Positions 25,575 through 34,812 are shown, numbered from the stretch's first letter. The stretch is 64,000 nt of DNA from CAVQBP01 sp963740945 (GCA_963740945.1 CAVUGE010000030.1:62001-126000), one strand, 5' to 3'. Translations and numbers: made by a program. The notes: generated by a model not told the origin, from the letters alone.

Positions 25575-27098
25575 ATGAATTCAAATTTTGTTTTTTTAGA
25601 TAAAATTCAGAGTGATAAGTTCATTGCTGAGAAATTATGGGAGAGTGAAGAAAGCTTACGGGTTCTAATGAATTCTAATCCTGAAGCTGTTTTCATTCTG
25701 GATACTAAAGGTAATTTTATCGCAGCAAATGAAAAAACAGCCCTAAGATTCGGTAAATCTATACAGGAACTCATCGGCTCCAATGTCTTCACTTATCTCA
25801 CTCCTGAAATAGCTAGGGAAAGAAAGCTTAAAGTGAATGAAGTAATAAAAACGGGTAAGCCGCTTAGATTTGATGATTCGAGAAATAACCGCTATTTCGA
25901 TAATTATCTCCACCCCGTTTTCGATTCCAACGGTACAGTTATTCGAATTGCTGTCTGGGTTATTGATTTTACCGAAAGGAAGCAGGTTATTGATGCTCTT
26001 AAAGCAAGTGAAGAAAAATTCAGAGAGCTTGCTGAAAATATTCAGGATATTTTCTGGATTAGAACAGGGAATGAAGTTATTTATGTCAGTCCGGCTTATG
26101 AAATTATTTGCGGCAAAAGCTGTGATTCTCTCTATAAAGATCCTAATTCATTTTTATACGCAGTACATCCCGAAGACTTCCAGCGGGTTCTAAATAGCTT
26201 TAGCTCTGAACAGTATTTGAACGACGGTTTATTCAATGAAGAGTTCAGAATTATTCGCCCGGATGGAAATATTAAATGGATATGGGCTAAGACATTCCCT
26301 ATTAAAACTAACGGAAAATTAACACGCACTGTCGGCATCGCCGAAGACATTACTTTAATCAAAGAGTATGAAGAAAAAATTCATAATGCTTTTATTAAAG
26401 AAAAAGAACTTAATGACTTGAAGTCAAGGTTTATATCGATGGTTTCGCATGAATTTAGAACCCCGCTGGGTCTAATCCTTTCTTCTTCCGAATTACTCCA
26501 AAATTTCGGATATAAATGGAATAAAGAGAAAAGAGATGAGCTGTTTGAAAAAATAAAGAGTGCTGTTGAAAATTTAACCGGACTTATAAAAGACGTTATT
26601 GCTTTGAATGAAGAAGAATCGGGTTTAATAAAAATTATGCCCGAAAATATTGATCTTGCTGCTTTCCTTCAGGAGCTTATCAATGAAATTAAATTTACTT
26701 TTAAGGAGACGCCAAGTATTCATTTTCAACGTCCGAAAAAGATGGTAAATATATTTGCAGACAAAAAACTTTTAAGACAGATATTTGTAAATCTGATTAC
26801 CAATGCAGTGAAATATACTCACAAAAAGAAAAATATCTTTATAATTATAAGTAAAAATAAACAGTCTTTTAAAATCATCATAAAAGATGAAGGAATGGGT
26901 ATCCCTGAAGACGATTTGAAAAATATATTTGAACCGTTTATAAGGGCAAAAAATGCATCGGAAATAAAAGGAAGCGGTCTTGGACTTTCAATTGTTAAAC
27001 GAGCCGTCACTCTTCAGAATGGAGAGATGAGTGTCAGCAGCAGTTTAAATGAAGGTTCGGTATTCACTGTAATTCTTCCTGTAAAGCAAATAATATAA
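25575..27098 (+). CDS. Soluble PAS-PAS histidine kinase
   Basis: This 507-residue protein has no membrane helices. PAS domain 1 is at about 25-138 (ends DFTERKQ) and PAS domain 2 at about 145-265 (ends VGIAEDITLIKEYEE). The dimerisation domain carries phospho-acceptor His292 (MVSHEFRTPLG). The HATPase domain has an N-box (LITNAVKY), a G1 box (DEGMGIP) and a G2 box (GSGLGLSIVK). It autophosphorylates on sensing a cytoplasmic cue, perhaps redox or a small ligand. The LytTR regulator begins 17 bp after its stop, making an obvious two-component pair. The receiver-cyclase gene on the other side may be another target. Confidence 0.93.
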   Translation: MNSNFVFLDKIQSDKFIAEKLWESEESLRVLMNSNPEAVFILDTKGNFIAANEKTALRFGKSIQELIGSNVFTYLTPEIARERKLKVNEVIKTGKPLRFDDSRNNRYFDNYLHPVFDSNGTVIRIAVWVIDFTERKQVIDALKASEEKFRELAENIQDIFWIRTGNEVIYVSPAYEIICGKSCDSLYKDPNSFLYAVHPEDFQRVLNSFSSEQYLNDGLFNEEFRIIRPDGNIKWIWAKTFPIKTNGKLTRTVGIAEDITLIKEYEEKIHNAFIKEKELNDLKSRFISMVSHEFRTPLGLILSSSELLQNFGYKWNKEKRDELFEKIKSAVENLTGLIKDVIALNEEESGLIKIMPENIDLAAFLQELINEIKFTFKETPSIHFQRPKKMVNIFADKKLLRQIFVNLITNAVKYTHKKKNIFIIISKNKQSFKIIIKDEGMGIPEDDLKNIFEPFIRAKNASEIKGSGLGLSIVKRAVTLQNGEMSVSSSLNEGSVFTVILPVKQII

Positions 27099-27115
27099 TT
27101 TTTTGTAAAATAATT

Positions 27116-27877
27116 ATGGAAAACATTTTAATAATAGAAGATGATAAGGCTTATATAGAAAATATTAGAATACTTCTTGAGGAAGAAGGATATATAGTAG
27201 CTGCAGCCGAAAACGGATTTGACGGAATTGACAAGGCAAAAAATGAAAATATAGATCTTATTATCTGTGATATTATGCTTCCGGATATTGACGGCTATAC
27301 TGTACTCAAAGAATTAAGAAAAAGAGAAAAAACAAAACTCATCCCTTTCATATTCTTAACCGCAAAAGCCGCTATGAGTGATCTTCGCTCGGGAATGAAT
27401 CTTGGTGCCGATGATTATCTTACAAAACCTTTTCGTTCTGAGGACCTTCTTAATGCAATAACTATCAGACTGGCAAAATCAAAGCTCATCTCTAATATGA
27501 AGAAGCAGCCAGAGGATTTAATTTTAGATAATAAGATGAAACTTGGTCCTGATGACTATTTATTTTTACCTACAAAAAACAATTATGAAGTAATTCCTGT
27601 CAGCAGTGTAGTTTATATTGAGTCGGATGGTGTTTATTCAAATGTCTTCAGCCTTGACGGGAAGAAAGTCCTGGTAAGAAAATTATTAAAAGAATGGGAA
27701 GAGACTCTTCCTCCATCTATATTTATTCGAATACATAAATCCTTCCTGGTTAATATAAAACAGATCAAAAAAGTGGAGAAATGGTTCAATGGTACTTTGA
27801 AATTAAATCTTCACTACTATAACAATTCACTTATCGTAAGCCGCAGATACGCCGCAAAATTGAAAAAAAATATTTAA
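27116..27877 (+). CDS. LytTR-family response regulator
   Basis: This 253-residue protein has an N-terminal receiver (1-120) with Asp9/Asp10, phospho-acceptor Asp52, Thr82 and Lys104. The C-terminal LytTR DNA-binding domain (about 150-250) shows SVVYIESDGVYSNVF, IRIHKSFLVNIKQIKKVEKW and LIVSRRYAAKLKK. It binds DNA as a transcription regulator, usually at paired direct repeats. It lies 17 bp downstream of the PAS kinase gene, which is its likely cognate kinase. The gene is intact. Confidence 0.93.
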   Translation: MENILIIEDDKAYIENIRILLEEEGYIVAAAENGFDGIDKAKNENIDLIICDIMLPDIDGYTVLKELRKREKTKLIPFIFLTAKAAMSDLRSGMNLGADDYLTKPFRSEDLLNAITIRLAKSKLISNMKKQPEDLILDNKMKLGPDDYLFLPTKNNYEVIPVSSVVYIESDGVYSNVFSLDGKKVLVRKLLKEWEETLPPSIFIRIHKSFLVNIKQIKKVEKWFNGTLKLNLHYYNNSLIVSRRYAAKLKKNI

Positions 27878-27954
27878 TTTCTATTCCTTCTGTATGTAAT
27901 AAAAGTTTGAGGCTAAATAAAACCGGTTATCCAGCTCTACGTACTTACTTGCTC

Positions 27955-27993
27955 TTGCTCTTACACTTACTCTTGAACTTACACATCTCAACC
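27955..27993. repeat. Degenerate CTTGCT/CTTACA/CTTGAA tandem repeat
   Basis: A run of 6-bp units (CTTGCT, CTTGCT, CTTACA, CTTACT, CTTGAA, CTTACA) lies in the gap after the LytTR gene. The same kind of repeat recurs in the gaps between the permease genes near 49.7, 51.0 and 52.3 kb. Confidence 0.65.
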
Positions 27994-28093
27994 TCTCATT
28001 ACACCTATTAACCGGAAATTACATTCTTATTCATTTTTCCTATTCAATAGAGCATTTTTGACATGTAAAAAATATTCTCTTACTAACTCGATA

Positions 28094-28474
28094 ATGATGA
28101 AAAAAATTCTAATTCTTGAAAATGGAAAAACAATACGTAATATGGTTAATCACTTATTTAATGATGGAAATTGCGAAATATTTTTTTCCGAAAGCCATAT
28201 GGAAATGGCTGATTTTGATAAGCCGTTTTATGATTTAATCATTGCAGATTTAACATCGATAAAAAACGAAAAAGTTGAATTATTAATGCAATTAAAAAAC
28301 GATATGGTCTTATCAATGCTTCCTTTTATCTTGATAACATCAAAAAACGGCAGCGAAATAAGCGGACAGTATTCTTTAACTAATTATTTTTTAACCAAAC
28401 CAATTAAAAAAGATGACTTATCTGCTTTAATTAACGAATTATTAAATCATACAAATAACAATAGTCCGTGGTAA
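28094..28474 (+). CDS. Single-domain degenerate receiver
   Basis: This 126-residue stand-alone receiver fold keeps phospho-acceptor Asp52 (IIADLT), Thr82 and Lys102 (FLTKP). The acidic metal pair is weakened to Glu9-Asn10 (ILEN). Mg-dependent phosphorylation may therefore be impaired, making it either a decoy or a phospho-independent partner. There is no output domain. I prefer ATG 28094 over the upstream TTG 28058, because MMKKILIL aligns with receiver strand 1. It lies downstream of the kinase and LytTR pair, so a link with that system is plausible. Confidence 0.75.
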   Translation: MMKKILILENGKTIRNMVNHLFNDGNCEIFFSESHMEMADFDKPFYDLIIADLTSIKNEKVELLMQLKNDMVLSMLPFILITSKNGSEISGQYSLTNYFLTKPIKKDDLSALINELLNHTNNNSPW

Positions 28475-28648
28475 CATTTGATGGTTTTGAAAATAATAAA
28501 TTAACATGAAATCAATATCTCGAAAATATATGTGCAATTGCGGAACTCTTCTTTTATTAGAAAGAGAATGCTATGAAATTTAATCTAAAGGTTTACAGTT
28601 TTTAGTGTTCATTTTAAATAATCTAATTATAAAATAATAGGAGGTTCT

Positions 28649-29161
28649 ATGAAATCAGCGTTAATAAAATGTGTATTTCTCATTTCTTTAGTTCTTTTAT
28701 TCGCTTCTTTTATAAATGCCGAAGACTGGTCGAAAGTACGAAAAGCTATAGAGGAAATGAATAATAGAATGGAGAAAGCTATGGTGTCTGATGATGCTAA
28801 TACAATTTCTTCATTTTATGCGTCAGATATTATATCACTCCCGGATTATAAACCGGCCCTCAGGGGTATAGACAATGTAATGGCAGATTATAAGAAAGAT
28901 CTTTCAGATGGATTTAAATACTACTCTGCCGACTTTAAAACACATGATCTTTATGGAAGTGGTGACCTGGCAGTTGAAGTTGGTGACTGGATGGTATCTT
29001 TTAAATTACCCGGTGGAAAAGAAAAAATGAATGACCAGGGAAAATATGTGGTAGTCTGGCAAAAGCAGTCAGACAGTTCATGGAAAATTAAAACAGAAGC
29101 ATGGAATACCGACTCATTCCCTATCAGAGAAAGCCCGGATCAGAAAGAAGTATCAAAATAA
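28649..29161 (+). CDS. Exported DUF4440/NTF2-like protein
   Basis: This 170-residue protein has a signal peptide (to FINAED) and one NTF2-like cone fold of the DUF4440/SnoaL type. The fold comprises a long first helix (AIEEMNNRMEKAMVSDDANTISSFYASD), then LPDYKPALRGIDNV and strand pairs ending YVVVWQKQSDSSWKIKTEAWN. The fold binds small hydrophobic ligands or acts as an isomerase, and no catalytic residues can be assigned. A perfect GGAGG precedes the ATG by 4 bp. It heads a row of four small plus-strand genes. Confidence 0.8.
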   Translation: MKSALIKCVFLISLVLLFASFINAEDWSKVRKAIEEMNNRMEKAMVSDDANTISSFYASDIISLPDYKPALRGIDNVMADYKKDLSDGFKYYSADFKTHDLYGSGDLAVEVGDWMVSFKLPGGKEKMNDQGKYVVVWQKQSDSSWKIKTEAWNTDSFPIRESPDQKEVSK

Positions 29162-29200
29162 AAAGTATTATTGAATTTATTTATAGCAATAGGAGGTTTT

Positions 29201-29485
29201 ATGCCATACATGTTAGTTATACACAAATCAGAAGATTTTAATAAATGGAAACCTGTTTATGATGAACATGAAAAAGTAAGAAAAAACAGCGGTTCCAAAG
29301 GTGCTGTATTATTTAGGAACCAGGATAATCCTAATGAAACTGTCGTATTGATTGAGTGGGATATCATAGAGCATGCTAAAAATTTTGCATCTTCTCCGGA
29401 TTTAAAAGAAACAATGCAACGTGCCGGGGTTATTGATATTCCTAAAATATATTTCCTGGATGAAGTTCAGAAATCAAAGGCATAG
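29201..29485 (+). CDS. Small dimeric alpha-beta barrel-like protein
   Basis: This protein of about 94 residues starts at ATG 29201, directly after AGGAGG (29191-29196). That site decides the start over an in-frame TTG 30 bp upstream. The pattern MLVIHKSEDFNKWKPVYDEH, a VVLIEWDIIEHAKNFASSPDLKETM stretch and the closing KIYFLDE strand fit the small ferredoxin-like dimeric barrel (antibiotic-biosynthesis-monooxygenase/cyclase-like) fold. Function is unknown. It is soluble and follows the NTF2-like gene by about 40 bp. Confidence 0.7.
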   Translation: MPYMLVIHKSEDFNKWKPVYDEHEKVRKNSGSKGAVLFRNQDNPNETVVLIEWDIIEHAKNFASSPDLKETMQRAGVIDIPKIYFLDEVQKSKA

Positions 29486-29519
29486 ATAATAATTAATATA
29501 AAAAAATATGAGGTTCAAA

Positions 29520-30035
29520 ATGAATGATAAAGAATATGTTATTTCAAGATATGAATTTGAAGCTCCCCTTTTTGATAAAGTATTAAAAGGTGTGCCTGAA
29601 AATAATTTAGATTACCGTCCCCATTCTATGTCCCGATCAGGGGGTGAACTTGTTGCACATCTGCTTGGTCATGTTATAGATCTGCACGAATTGCTTGATT
29701 CTGGGATTATTCACCATAGAGTACATGAACCGTATTCAACTTTATCTGAAGCGCAGAATAGATATCAGGTCGAATATTTGAAACTTATTAAAAGACTAAA
29801 AAATCTTAATGATTCCGACTGGAATAATAGGTATGCAAAAATGTACCTTGGTGATCATGTAATAATGGAAGGAAAATTTAAGGATTTCATTTCAATATTT
29901 CTTTTTGATTCAATTCATCATAGAGGACAATTATGCAGTTATATCAGATTGATGGGAGGTAAAATACCGGGCACCTATGGTCCGTCTGCCGATGAATTGG
30001 AAGAAATGAAAAAGAATGAGTTTGTAACAAATTAA
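29520..30035 (+). CDS. DinB-like four-helix metal-binding protein
   Basis: This 171-residue protein, read from ATG 29520, is preceded by GAGG 6 bp upstream, which favours it over ATG 29508. It has the DinB/DUF664 layout: a first-helix tail, HLLGHVIDLHEL with one conserved His, and the diagnostic SIHHRGQL motif late in the chain. The His residues would bind a divalent metal. Members include damage-inducible proteins and thiol (bacillithiol/mycothiol) transferases. The substrate here is unknown. It is cytoplasmic and in the same gene row as its neighbours. Confidence 0.8.
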   Translation: MNDKEYVISRYEFEAPLFDKVLKGVPENNLDYRPHSMSRSGGELVAHLLGHVIDLHELLDSGIIHHRVHEPYSTLSEAQNRYQVEYLKLIKRLKNLNDSDWNNRYAKMYLGDHVIMEGKFKDFISIFLFDSIHHRGQLCSYIRLMGGKIPGTYGPSADELEEMKKNEFVTN

Positions 30036-30090
30036 TTCAGTTTAAAAAACTTTATTTAATAATCATTTTTTAACAAAAAGGATATTTAAT

Positions 30091-30516
30091 ATGAATACCC
30101 CGGAGAGTAATAAATCTGCAGTAGAGAAGTTTTTCTCTACATTAAATAAAAGTGAACATATAGCTCTGTCAGACAGCTATTTTCATAAAGATCATAAATT
30201 TCATTTTCCTCTTTTCCAAGAGCCTCTGAATGTTGAAGGGCATAAAAAGATGGATGAAGAATTTATCAAGGGATTCCCTGATACACAAATTATTGTCGAT
30301 GATTTATTTGCTGCAGACAGTAAAGTTGTTTTAAGAGGAAAATTTGCAGGAACTCACAAAGGTGAATTTAATAAAATTCCTCCTACTGGCAACAAAGTTA
30401 ATCTGCCGTTTATTTCAATAGTAAAATTTCAAGATGGAAAAAACATAGAAGAATGGGTTGAGATGGATACTACAACTCTGATGAAGCAGCTTGGTCTGAT
30501 ACCGGAACAATCCTAA
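30091..30516 (+). CDS. SnoaL-like ester cyclase family protein
   Basis: This 141-residue protein has the SnoaL/ester-cyclase fold. It shows AVEKFFSTLNKSEHIALSDSYFHKDHKFH, GHKKMDEEFIKGFPDTQIIVDDLFA and the highly conserved GTHKGEFNKIPPTGNKV, closing with SIVKFQDGKNIEEWVEMD. These proteins are usually cytoplasmic with unknown substrates. A GGAT-type ribosome-binding sequence precedes the ATG. It ends about 80 bp before the DUF4331 gene. Confidence 0.85.
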   Translation: MNTPESNKSAVEKFFSTLNKSEHIALSDSYFHKDHKFHFPLFQEPLNVEGHKKMDEEFIKGFPDTQIIVDDLFAADSKVVLRGKFAGTHKGEFNKIPPTGNKVNLPFISIVKFQDGKNIEEWVEMDTTTLMKQLGLIPEQS

Positions 30517-30595
30517 GTTTGTTGAGGATATGAGTGCAAAAAGGTGAGTTAAAAAATTAAATAATAAGATTTAACAAAATATGATGGAGAAGGTC

Positions 30596-32770
30596 ATGAA
30601 AAAATTACTTTTGTTTTTTGGACTTTTGGTCGGTATTATTTTAATAGTTATCTCTTTAATACCGAACGATTCAGGAGCCTCTAGTCATAGAGAAGCTCCA
30701 CTTATTAGCAACGATCCCCTCGCAGACAATACTGATTTGTATGCATTCAGATCCCCCAATAATCCGGCTACGGTTACAATCGTTGCTGATTATATACCAT
30801 TAGAACTTCCTGAAGGCGGACCAAATTATAATACTTTCGGTGAAGATATTCATTATGAGATACATATAAAAAACCAGACCTCAAGCGCCGCTCTGGGAGA
30901 AGCACAGGATGATATAACCTATAGATTTACTTTCTCTCAAACAAATGAAGATCCAACCACATTTTTTAATATTCGTTTAGGAAAACAGAATCTTAAAACT
31001 ACGTATATGGCTGAAAAAAGTACCGACGGAGGTTACTCATGGTCTACAATAGTAAATAACGGTATAGTCCCTCCAAACAATATTGGTCCGCGTTCCATAG
31101 AAGGCGGTGCAGGTTTAAGCAGCGACTATAATACCCTTGTGCAGAATGCAATTGTTACTGCATCTTCTGGTGAGAAAATATTCTGCGGACCCCGTGATGA
31201 TCCATTCTTTGTTGATCTCGGCGGAATATTCGATCTGGGCCAAACAAGGAGTGCATATGGTTCCGATCCTAAAGATCCGGCTAATGCAAGAGATGCAGTT
31301 GCAGGTTTTAATACTCACGCAATTGCTCTTCAAATACCCATCTCCTCTTTGCAGAAAGATGGTAAGTCACCAGACCAGGCTGAAAATATTTTAGATGGTA
31401 GTTTTGTTATAGGTGTTTGGGCTTCAGCGAGCCGCCAGCAGATTACTACTCTTTCTGCCAGCGGTGCAAAACCTGAACATTCCGGTCCATGGGTTCAGGT
31501 TTCACGGCTTGGAATGCCTTTAACTAATGAAGCCGTTATTCCAATTGGAGAAAAAGATCATTGGAATGCCGTGACTCCATATAGCGCTGATGAGCAAAGC
31601 TTCATTGATTACTTTGCAAATCCTGAACTGGCACTTTACATGGATGATAGTCAGTTCGGGGGTGCAGTCCCTGCACTTACAGCATTAAGGATTCAATCTC
31701 AGTCGTACCCTGCAATTGGCACTATTCCTACTTATTCGGCTCCTGGATTTGATTTTAGAAACGGAAAAGACGGAGCTTTTGCAGTAACTCATTTGAATCC
31801 TGTTCCGGATCTTTCTGGAACAGCATTTGCGGTTAACTTAAATGGAGGTCTCGTTGGAGAAGGCAAGCCAAGGTTAGTTGATATATATCCAATCTTTTAT
31901 TTTGGTGTTCCTAATTTAATTCCATATCAATTGGCTACCGGAAAGACAGGCGGACCTTTAAGTGCAGGTAAACCTTTTATTAATAATTTCCTTCCTATTA
32001 CAAATGATAACGGGAAATTTTACGGCGGCGATATGCTCAGATTGAATATGGCTGTACCCGTTACTGATAGAAATTCTGATGAATTTAAAATGAATGCTTA
32101 TATGGGATTAGTTAGAGCCGCAGCAATCGGTTTGACCGCTGCTCCTTACAACACTTCCGATACGATGGAATTTATTCCTCATATGGACGGTTTTCCAAAT
32201 GGCAGAAGATTAGAGGATGATGTCACTTCAATTGAACTTCAGGCTGTTGGCGGTTTAGTTCTAGCTGCTGTCGGTCTTCCTTTTAACGATGCAGATGCAG
32301 CCGATTATTCCGACTTAGCTTCTTCTAATCTGGTAGCTGAATTAACTTATAATGCAGGTCCCACACATAATGACGTAGCTTTATTAAATACATTCCCTTA
32401 CCTCGCAAATCCTCATAGAGGATATGATTATGTAAAACAATTGACTACATCCGGACCAGGTAATAATCCTACAGCAATTAAAGATCCGCTTGGATTAAGT
32501 GTTCCGAAAGGATTTATTTTAAACCAAAATTACCCTAATCCTTTTAACCCCTCTACTACGATAAGTTACCACGTTTCGAAAGCAGATAAAGTTACGTTAA
32601 AAGTATTTGATGCTCTCGGTAAAGAAGTAACCACTCTTGTTAATAAAGAGCAAGCTCCGGGAATTTATAAAGTTAGCTGGAATGCTGGCAATCTTGCCAG
32701 CGGTGCATATTTCTACCGGCTTGAGATAGGTTCGGATATTATTACTAAAAAAGCATTGCTTCTTAAATAA
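30596..32770 (+). CDS. DUF4331 protein with T9SS sorting domain
   Basis: This protein of about 724 residues has a signal helix (LLLFFGLLVGIILIVISLIP). The DUF4331 domain starts SSHREAPLISNDPLADNTDLYAF and ends around residue 630. The C-terminus is a type A T9SS sorting domain: NQNYPNPFNPSTTI, a KVFDALGKEV strand, and a final GAYFYRLEIG...KALLLK. It should be exported through the type IX system and released or attached at the cell surface. DUF4331 function is not established. ATG 30596 is chosen because GGAG sits 6 bp before it. It heads the DUF4331-TPR-DUF6702-HupE gene row, although a repeat element separates it from the TPR gene. Confidence 0.93.
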   Translation: MKKLLLFFGLLVGIILIVISLIPNDSGASSHREAPLISNDPLADNTDLYAFRSPNNPATVTIVADYIPLELPEGGPNYNTFGEDIHYEIHIKNQTSSAALGEAQDDITYRFTFSQTNEDPTTFFNIRLGKQNLKTTYMAEKSTDGGYSWSTIVNNGIVPPNNIGPRSIEGGAGLSSDYNTLVQNAIVTASSGEKIFCGPRDDPFFVDLGGIFDLGQTRSAYGSDPKDPANARDAVAGFNTHAIALQIPISSLQKDGKSPDQAENILDGSFVIGVWASASRQQITTLSASGAKPEHSGPWVQVSRLGMPLTNEAVIPIGEKDHWNAVTPYSADEQSFIDYFANPELALYMDDSQFGGAVPALTALRIQSQSYPAIGTIPTYSAPGFDFRNGKDGAFAVTHLNPVPDLSGTAFAVNLNGGLVGEGKPRLVDIYPIFYFGVPNLIPYQLATGKTGGPLSAGKPFINNFLPITNDNGKFYGGDMLRLNMAVPVTDRNSDEFKMNAYMGLVRAAAIGLTAAPYNTSDTMEFIPHMDGFPNGRRLEDDVTSIELQAVGGLVLAAVGLPFNDADAADYSDLASSNLVAELTYNAGPTHNDVALLNTFPYLANPHRGYDYVKQLTTSGPGNNPTAIKDPLGLSVPKGFILNQNYPNPFNPSTTISYHVSKADKVTLKVFDALGKEVTTLVNKEQAPGIYKVSWNAGNLASGAYFYRLEIGSDIITKKALLLK

Positions 32771-32794
32771 TGCGTAAAGCTGATGCTGGACTTG

Positions 32795-32890
32795 AGAGAT
32801 GACATCTTTAAATTTCAAAATATGATTTATATGAACTTATAATTTCATAAAAAATTAAAAATAATTTTTCTTAATAAAGATGTCATCTCT
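32795..32890. repeat. Palindrome-ended repeat, copy 4 (96 bp), covarying ends
   Basis: The left end is AGAGATGACATCTTT (32795-32809) and the right end AAAGATGTCATCTCT (32876-32890). The left end differs from the family at one base, and the right end carries the matching complementary change, so end-to-end pairing is kept while local palindromy is lost. It begins 24 bp after the DUF4331 stop. Confidence 0.85.
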
Positions 32891-32948
32891 ATTCTTTGCA
32901 GACTAGCTAATTAATCCTTTTGAAATGTAAAAATAACGGAGTGATTAA

Positions 32949-34286
32949 ATGAAAAGAAAGAATATCTTAACTGCTGCCGGACTTTTAATATTAATGCTTG
33001 GTGCTATTATATATTTTGTTTCCATCAAATCATCGGATTATAATATTCCTGATCTTAGTCCTCGCGGCGGAAATTCAAATTCTTCTTCCGAATTTATCAA
33101 TGCACAGCACGCAGTGGATTTTTATAGGGAACAGATCAGAAAACATCCGGATGCTGCAAAAAACTATATTGAACTTGCCCAGATCTTTATCCAGGAAGCT
33201 CGAATTACCGGGAAGCATCATGAATATATTCCTAAAGCACAGAAGTTGATTGATATTGCCCTGGAAAAAGAACCTGCTAATTTGATTGCCAATGTTACAA
33301 AAACATCACTATTAATGACACTTCACCAATTTAATAAAGCAAAAAATCTAATTGATAAAATAACTTCAAATAATCCTTTTAACGCTAATGCTTACGGCGT
33401 GCTTGTAGATGCTGATGTTGAACTAGGCTTTTATGATAAAGCCGTTAAAGCATGTGATAAAATGTTAAGCATTCGTCCCGATTTAAATTCATATTCGAGA
33501 GCTTCATATTTAAGGGAGCTTTATGGTGAGCAGAATGATGCGATTGATGCTATGAAACTTGCTGCAAATGCAGGAGTAACCGGACAGGAAAACAGAGCAT
33601 GGGCTTTATATAATCTCGGGAATTTATTCCTAAATCAAGGGAAACTTGATACTGCGGCTTTTATTTTTAACGGTATTCTTCAAGAACGTCCGGGTTATGC
33701 TTTTGCCTTATCCGGTCTTTCAGATATCTATGCTGCTAAAAATAATTTCAATAAAGCAATCGAAAATTTAGTGCAGGCTTCTCAAAATGCTCCCCAGCAT
33801 ATTTTCATTGAAAAACTTGCTGATATCTATAAGGTGATGGGACAAAAAGAAAGTGAAGAAGAAATAAATCGGAAAGTTCTTGATGCTTTCAGCCAGCATG
33901 AAAAAGACGGGTATGATATTGACCTTGAGTATGCAAAATTTTGTTCAAACCATGATATGAATCTGAATAGAGCTTTGGAATGTGCTGAAAATGAATATCA
34001 TAGAAGACCCGGTAATGTAGATGCTCTTGATGCATATGCCTGGACTCTATATAAAAACGGCAGAAGCGGAGATGCAGTTCAGTTTATTGAGAAGGCCATA
34101 AGATTAAATACCGCTCGTTCAATACTCTATTATCATGCCGGCATGATTTATTATGCTGTAAATAAAAATAAAGCTGCTGTTTATTTTTTGAAAAAAGCTT
34201 TCAGTCAAAATCCTTATATAAATATATTATATGCAGATAGCGCAAGAAAAACACTTAATTCCTTAAATAATTTAGCAGCTAAATAA
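32949..34286 (+). CDS. Membrane-anchored TPR protein
   Basis: This 445-residue protein has an N-terminal membrane anchor (ILTAAGLLILMLGAIIYFV), a Ser/Asn-rich linker, and tetratricopeptide repeats from about residue 55 to the end. Typical units are AKNYIELAQIFIQEA, NRAWALYNLGNLFLNQGKLDTA and SILYYHAGMIYYAVNKNKAAVYF. It is likely a periplasmic scaffold for the adjacent DUF4331, DUF6702 and HupE proteins. It follows copy 4 of the repeat by 58 bp and precedes the next gene by 21 bp. No enzymatic motif is seen. Confidence 0.85.
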   Translation: MKRKNILTAAGLLILMLGAIIYFVSIKSSDYNIPDLSPRGGNSNSSSEFINAQHAVDFYREQIRKHPDAAKNYIELAQIFIQEARITGKHHEYIPKAQKLIDIALEKEPANLIANVTKTSLLMTLHQFNKAKNLIDKITSNNPFNANAYGVLVDADVELGFYDKAVKACDKMLSIRPDLNSYSRASYLRELYGEQNDAIDAMKLAANAGVTGQENRAWALYNLGNLFLNQGKLDTAAFIFNGILQERPGYAFALSGLSDIYAAKNNFNKAIENLVQASQNAPQHIFIEKLADIYKVMGQKESEEEINRKVLDAFSQHEKDGYDIDLEYAKFCSNHDMNLNRALECAENEYHRRPGNVDALDAYAWTLYKNGRSGDAVQFIEKAIRLNTARSILYYHAGMIYYAVNKNKAAVYFLKKAFSQNPYINILYADSARKTLNSLNNLAAK

Positions 34287-34307
34287 AATTATTAATTCTT
34301 TTATACC

Positions 34308-34802
34308 TTGAATTACTTATTAAAATATACATTATCTTTTTTCCTGCTTACCATAAATATTAATCTGACTGCTATGCATGCAATCCATATTAGTTATGGT
34401 GAAGCAACTCTTAAGGGTAATGAATTTTTTGGAAAGTTAACCTTTTATTATGATGATTTTATGCTGGCATTAAAAAACTGGAAGGGTGAGAATATTAAAA
34501 ATTATTCTGCTAAGCAATATACGGAGCTAAAAAACAATTATCTCAAACAACATTTAATTGCTCTTGTCAACAATAATCAGAGACTTGATTTGGTTATTAC
34601 CGGTAATAGCGGTAATGACAAATCAATTTGGTTTGAATTCAAATTTACTTCGGCAGAAAAGATAAATATTGTCAACCTAAAGTATGATGTCTTGATGAAT
34701 GAATATGGTGATCAATTAAATCTTTTGAATGTAGCTTCACCATCGGGAGATCATAGTCTAATTTTTAGTCAGTCTAAAAACGAATTAATAATAATAAACT
34801 GA
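34308..34802 (+). CDS. DUF6702-like exported protein
   Basis: This 164-residue protein starts at TTG with a signal peptide (LSFFLLTININLTAMHA). The mature part begins HAIHISYGEATLKGNEFFGKLTFYYDDFMLALKNW, which matches the DUF6702 layout (H-x-IH-S...DD...A). It is beta-rich and periplasmic. DUF6702 genes are typically next to HupE/UreJ-type membrane genes in Bacteroidota, and one follows here after 10 bp. Function is unknown, and metal handling is a guess from the neighbour. Confidence 0.7.
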   Translation: MNYLLKYTLSFFLLTININLTAMHAIHISYGEATLKGNEFFGKLTFYYDDFMLALKNWKGENIKNYSAKQYTELKNNYLKQHLIALVNNNQRLDLVITGNSGNDKSIWFEFKFTSAEKINIVNLKYDVLMNEYGDQLNLLNVASPSGDHSLIFSQSKNELIIIN

Positions 34803-34812
34803 AAGCATCATT

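Noticed and set aside
29171..29200. Upstream TTG start for the small barrel-like protein
   Set aside because: AGGAGG lies between that codon and ATG 29201, at ideal distance for the latter.
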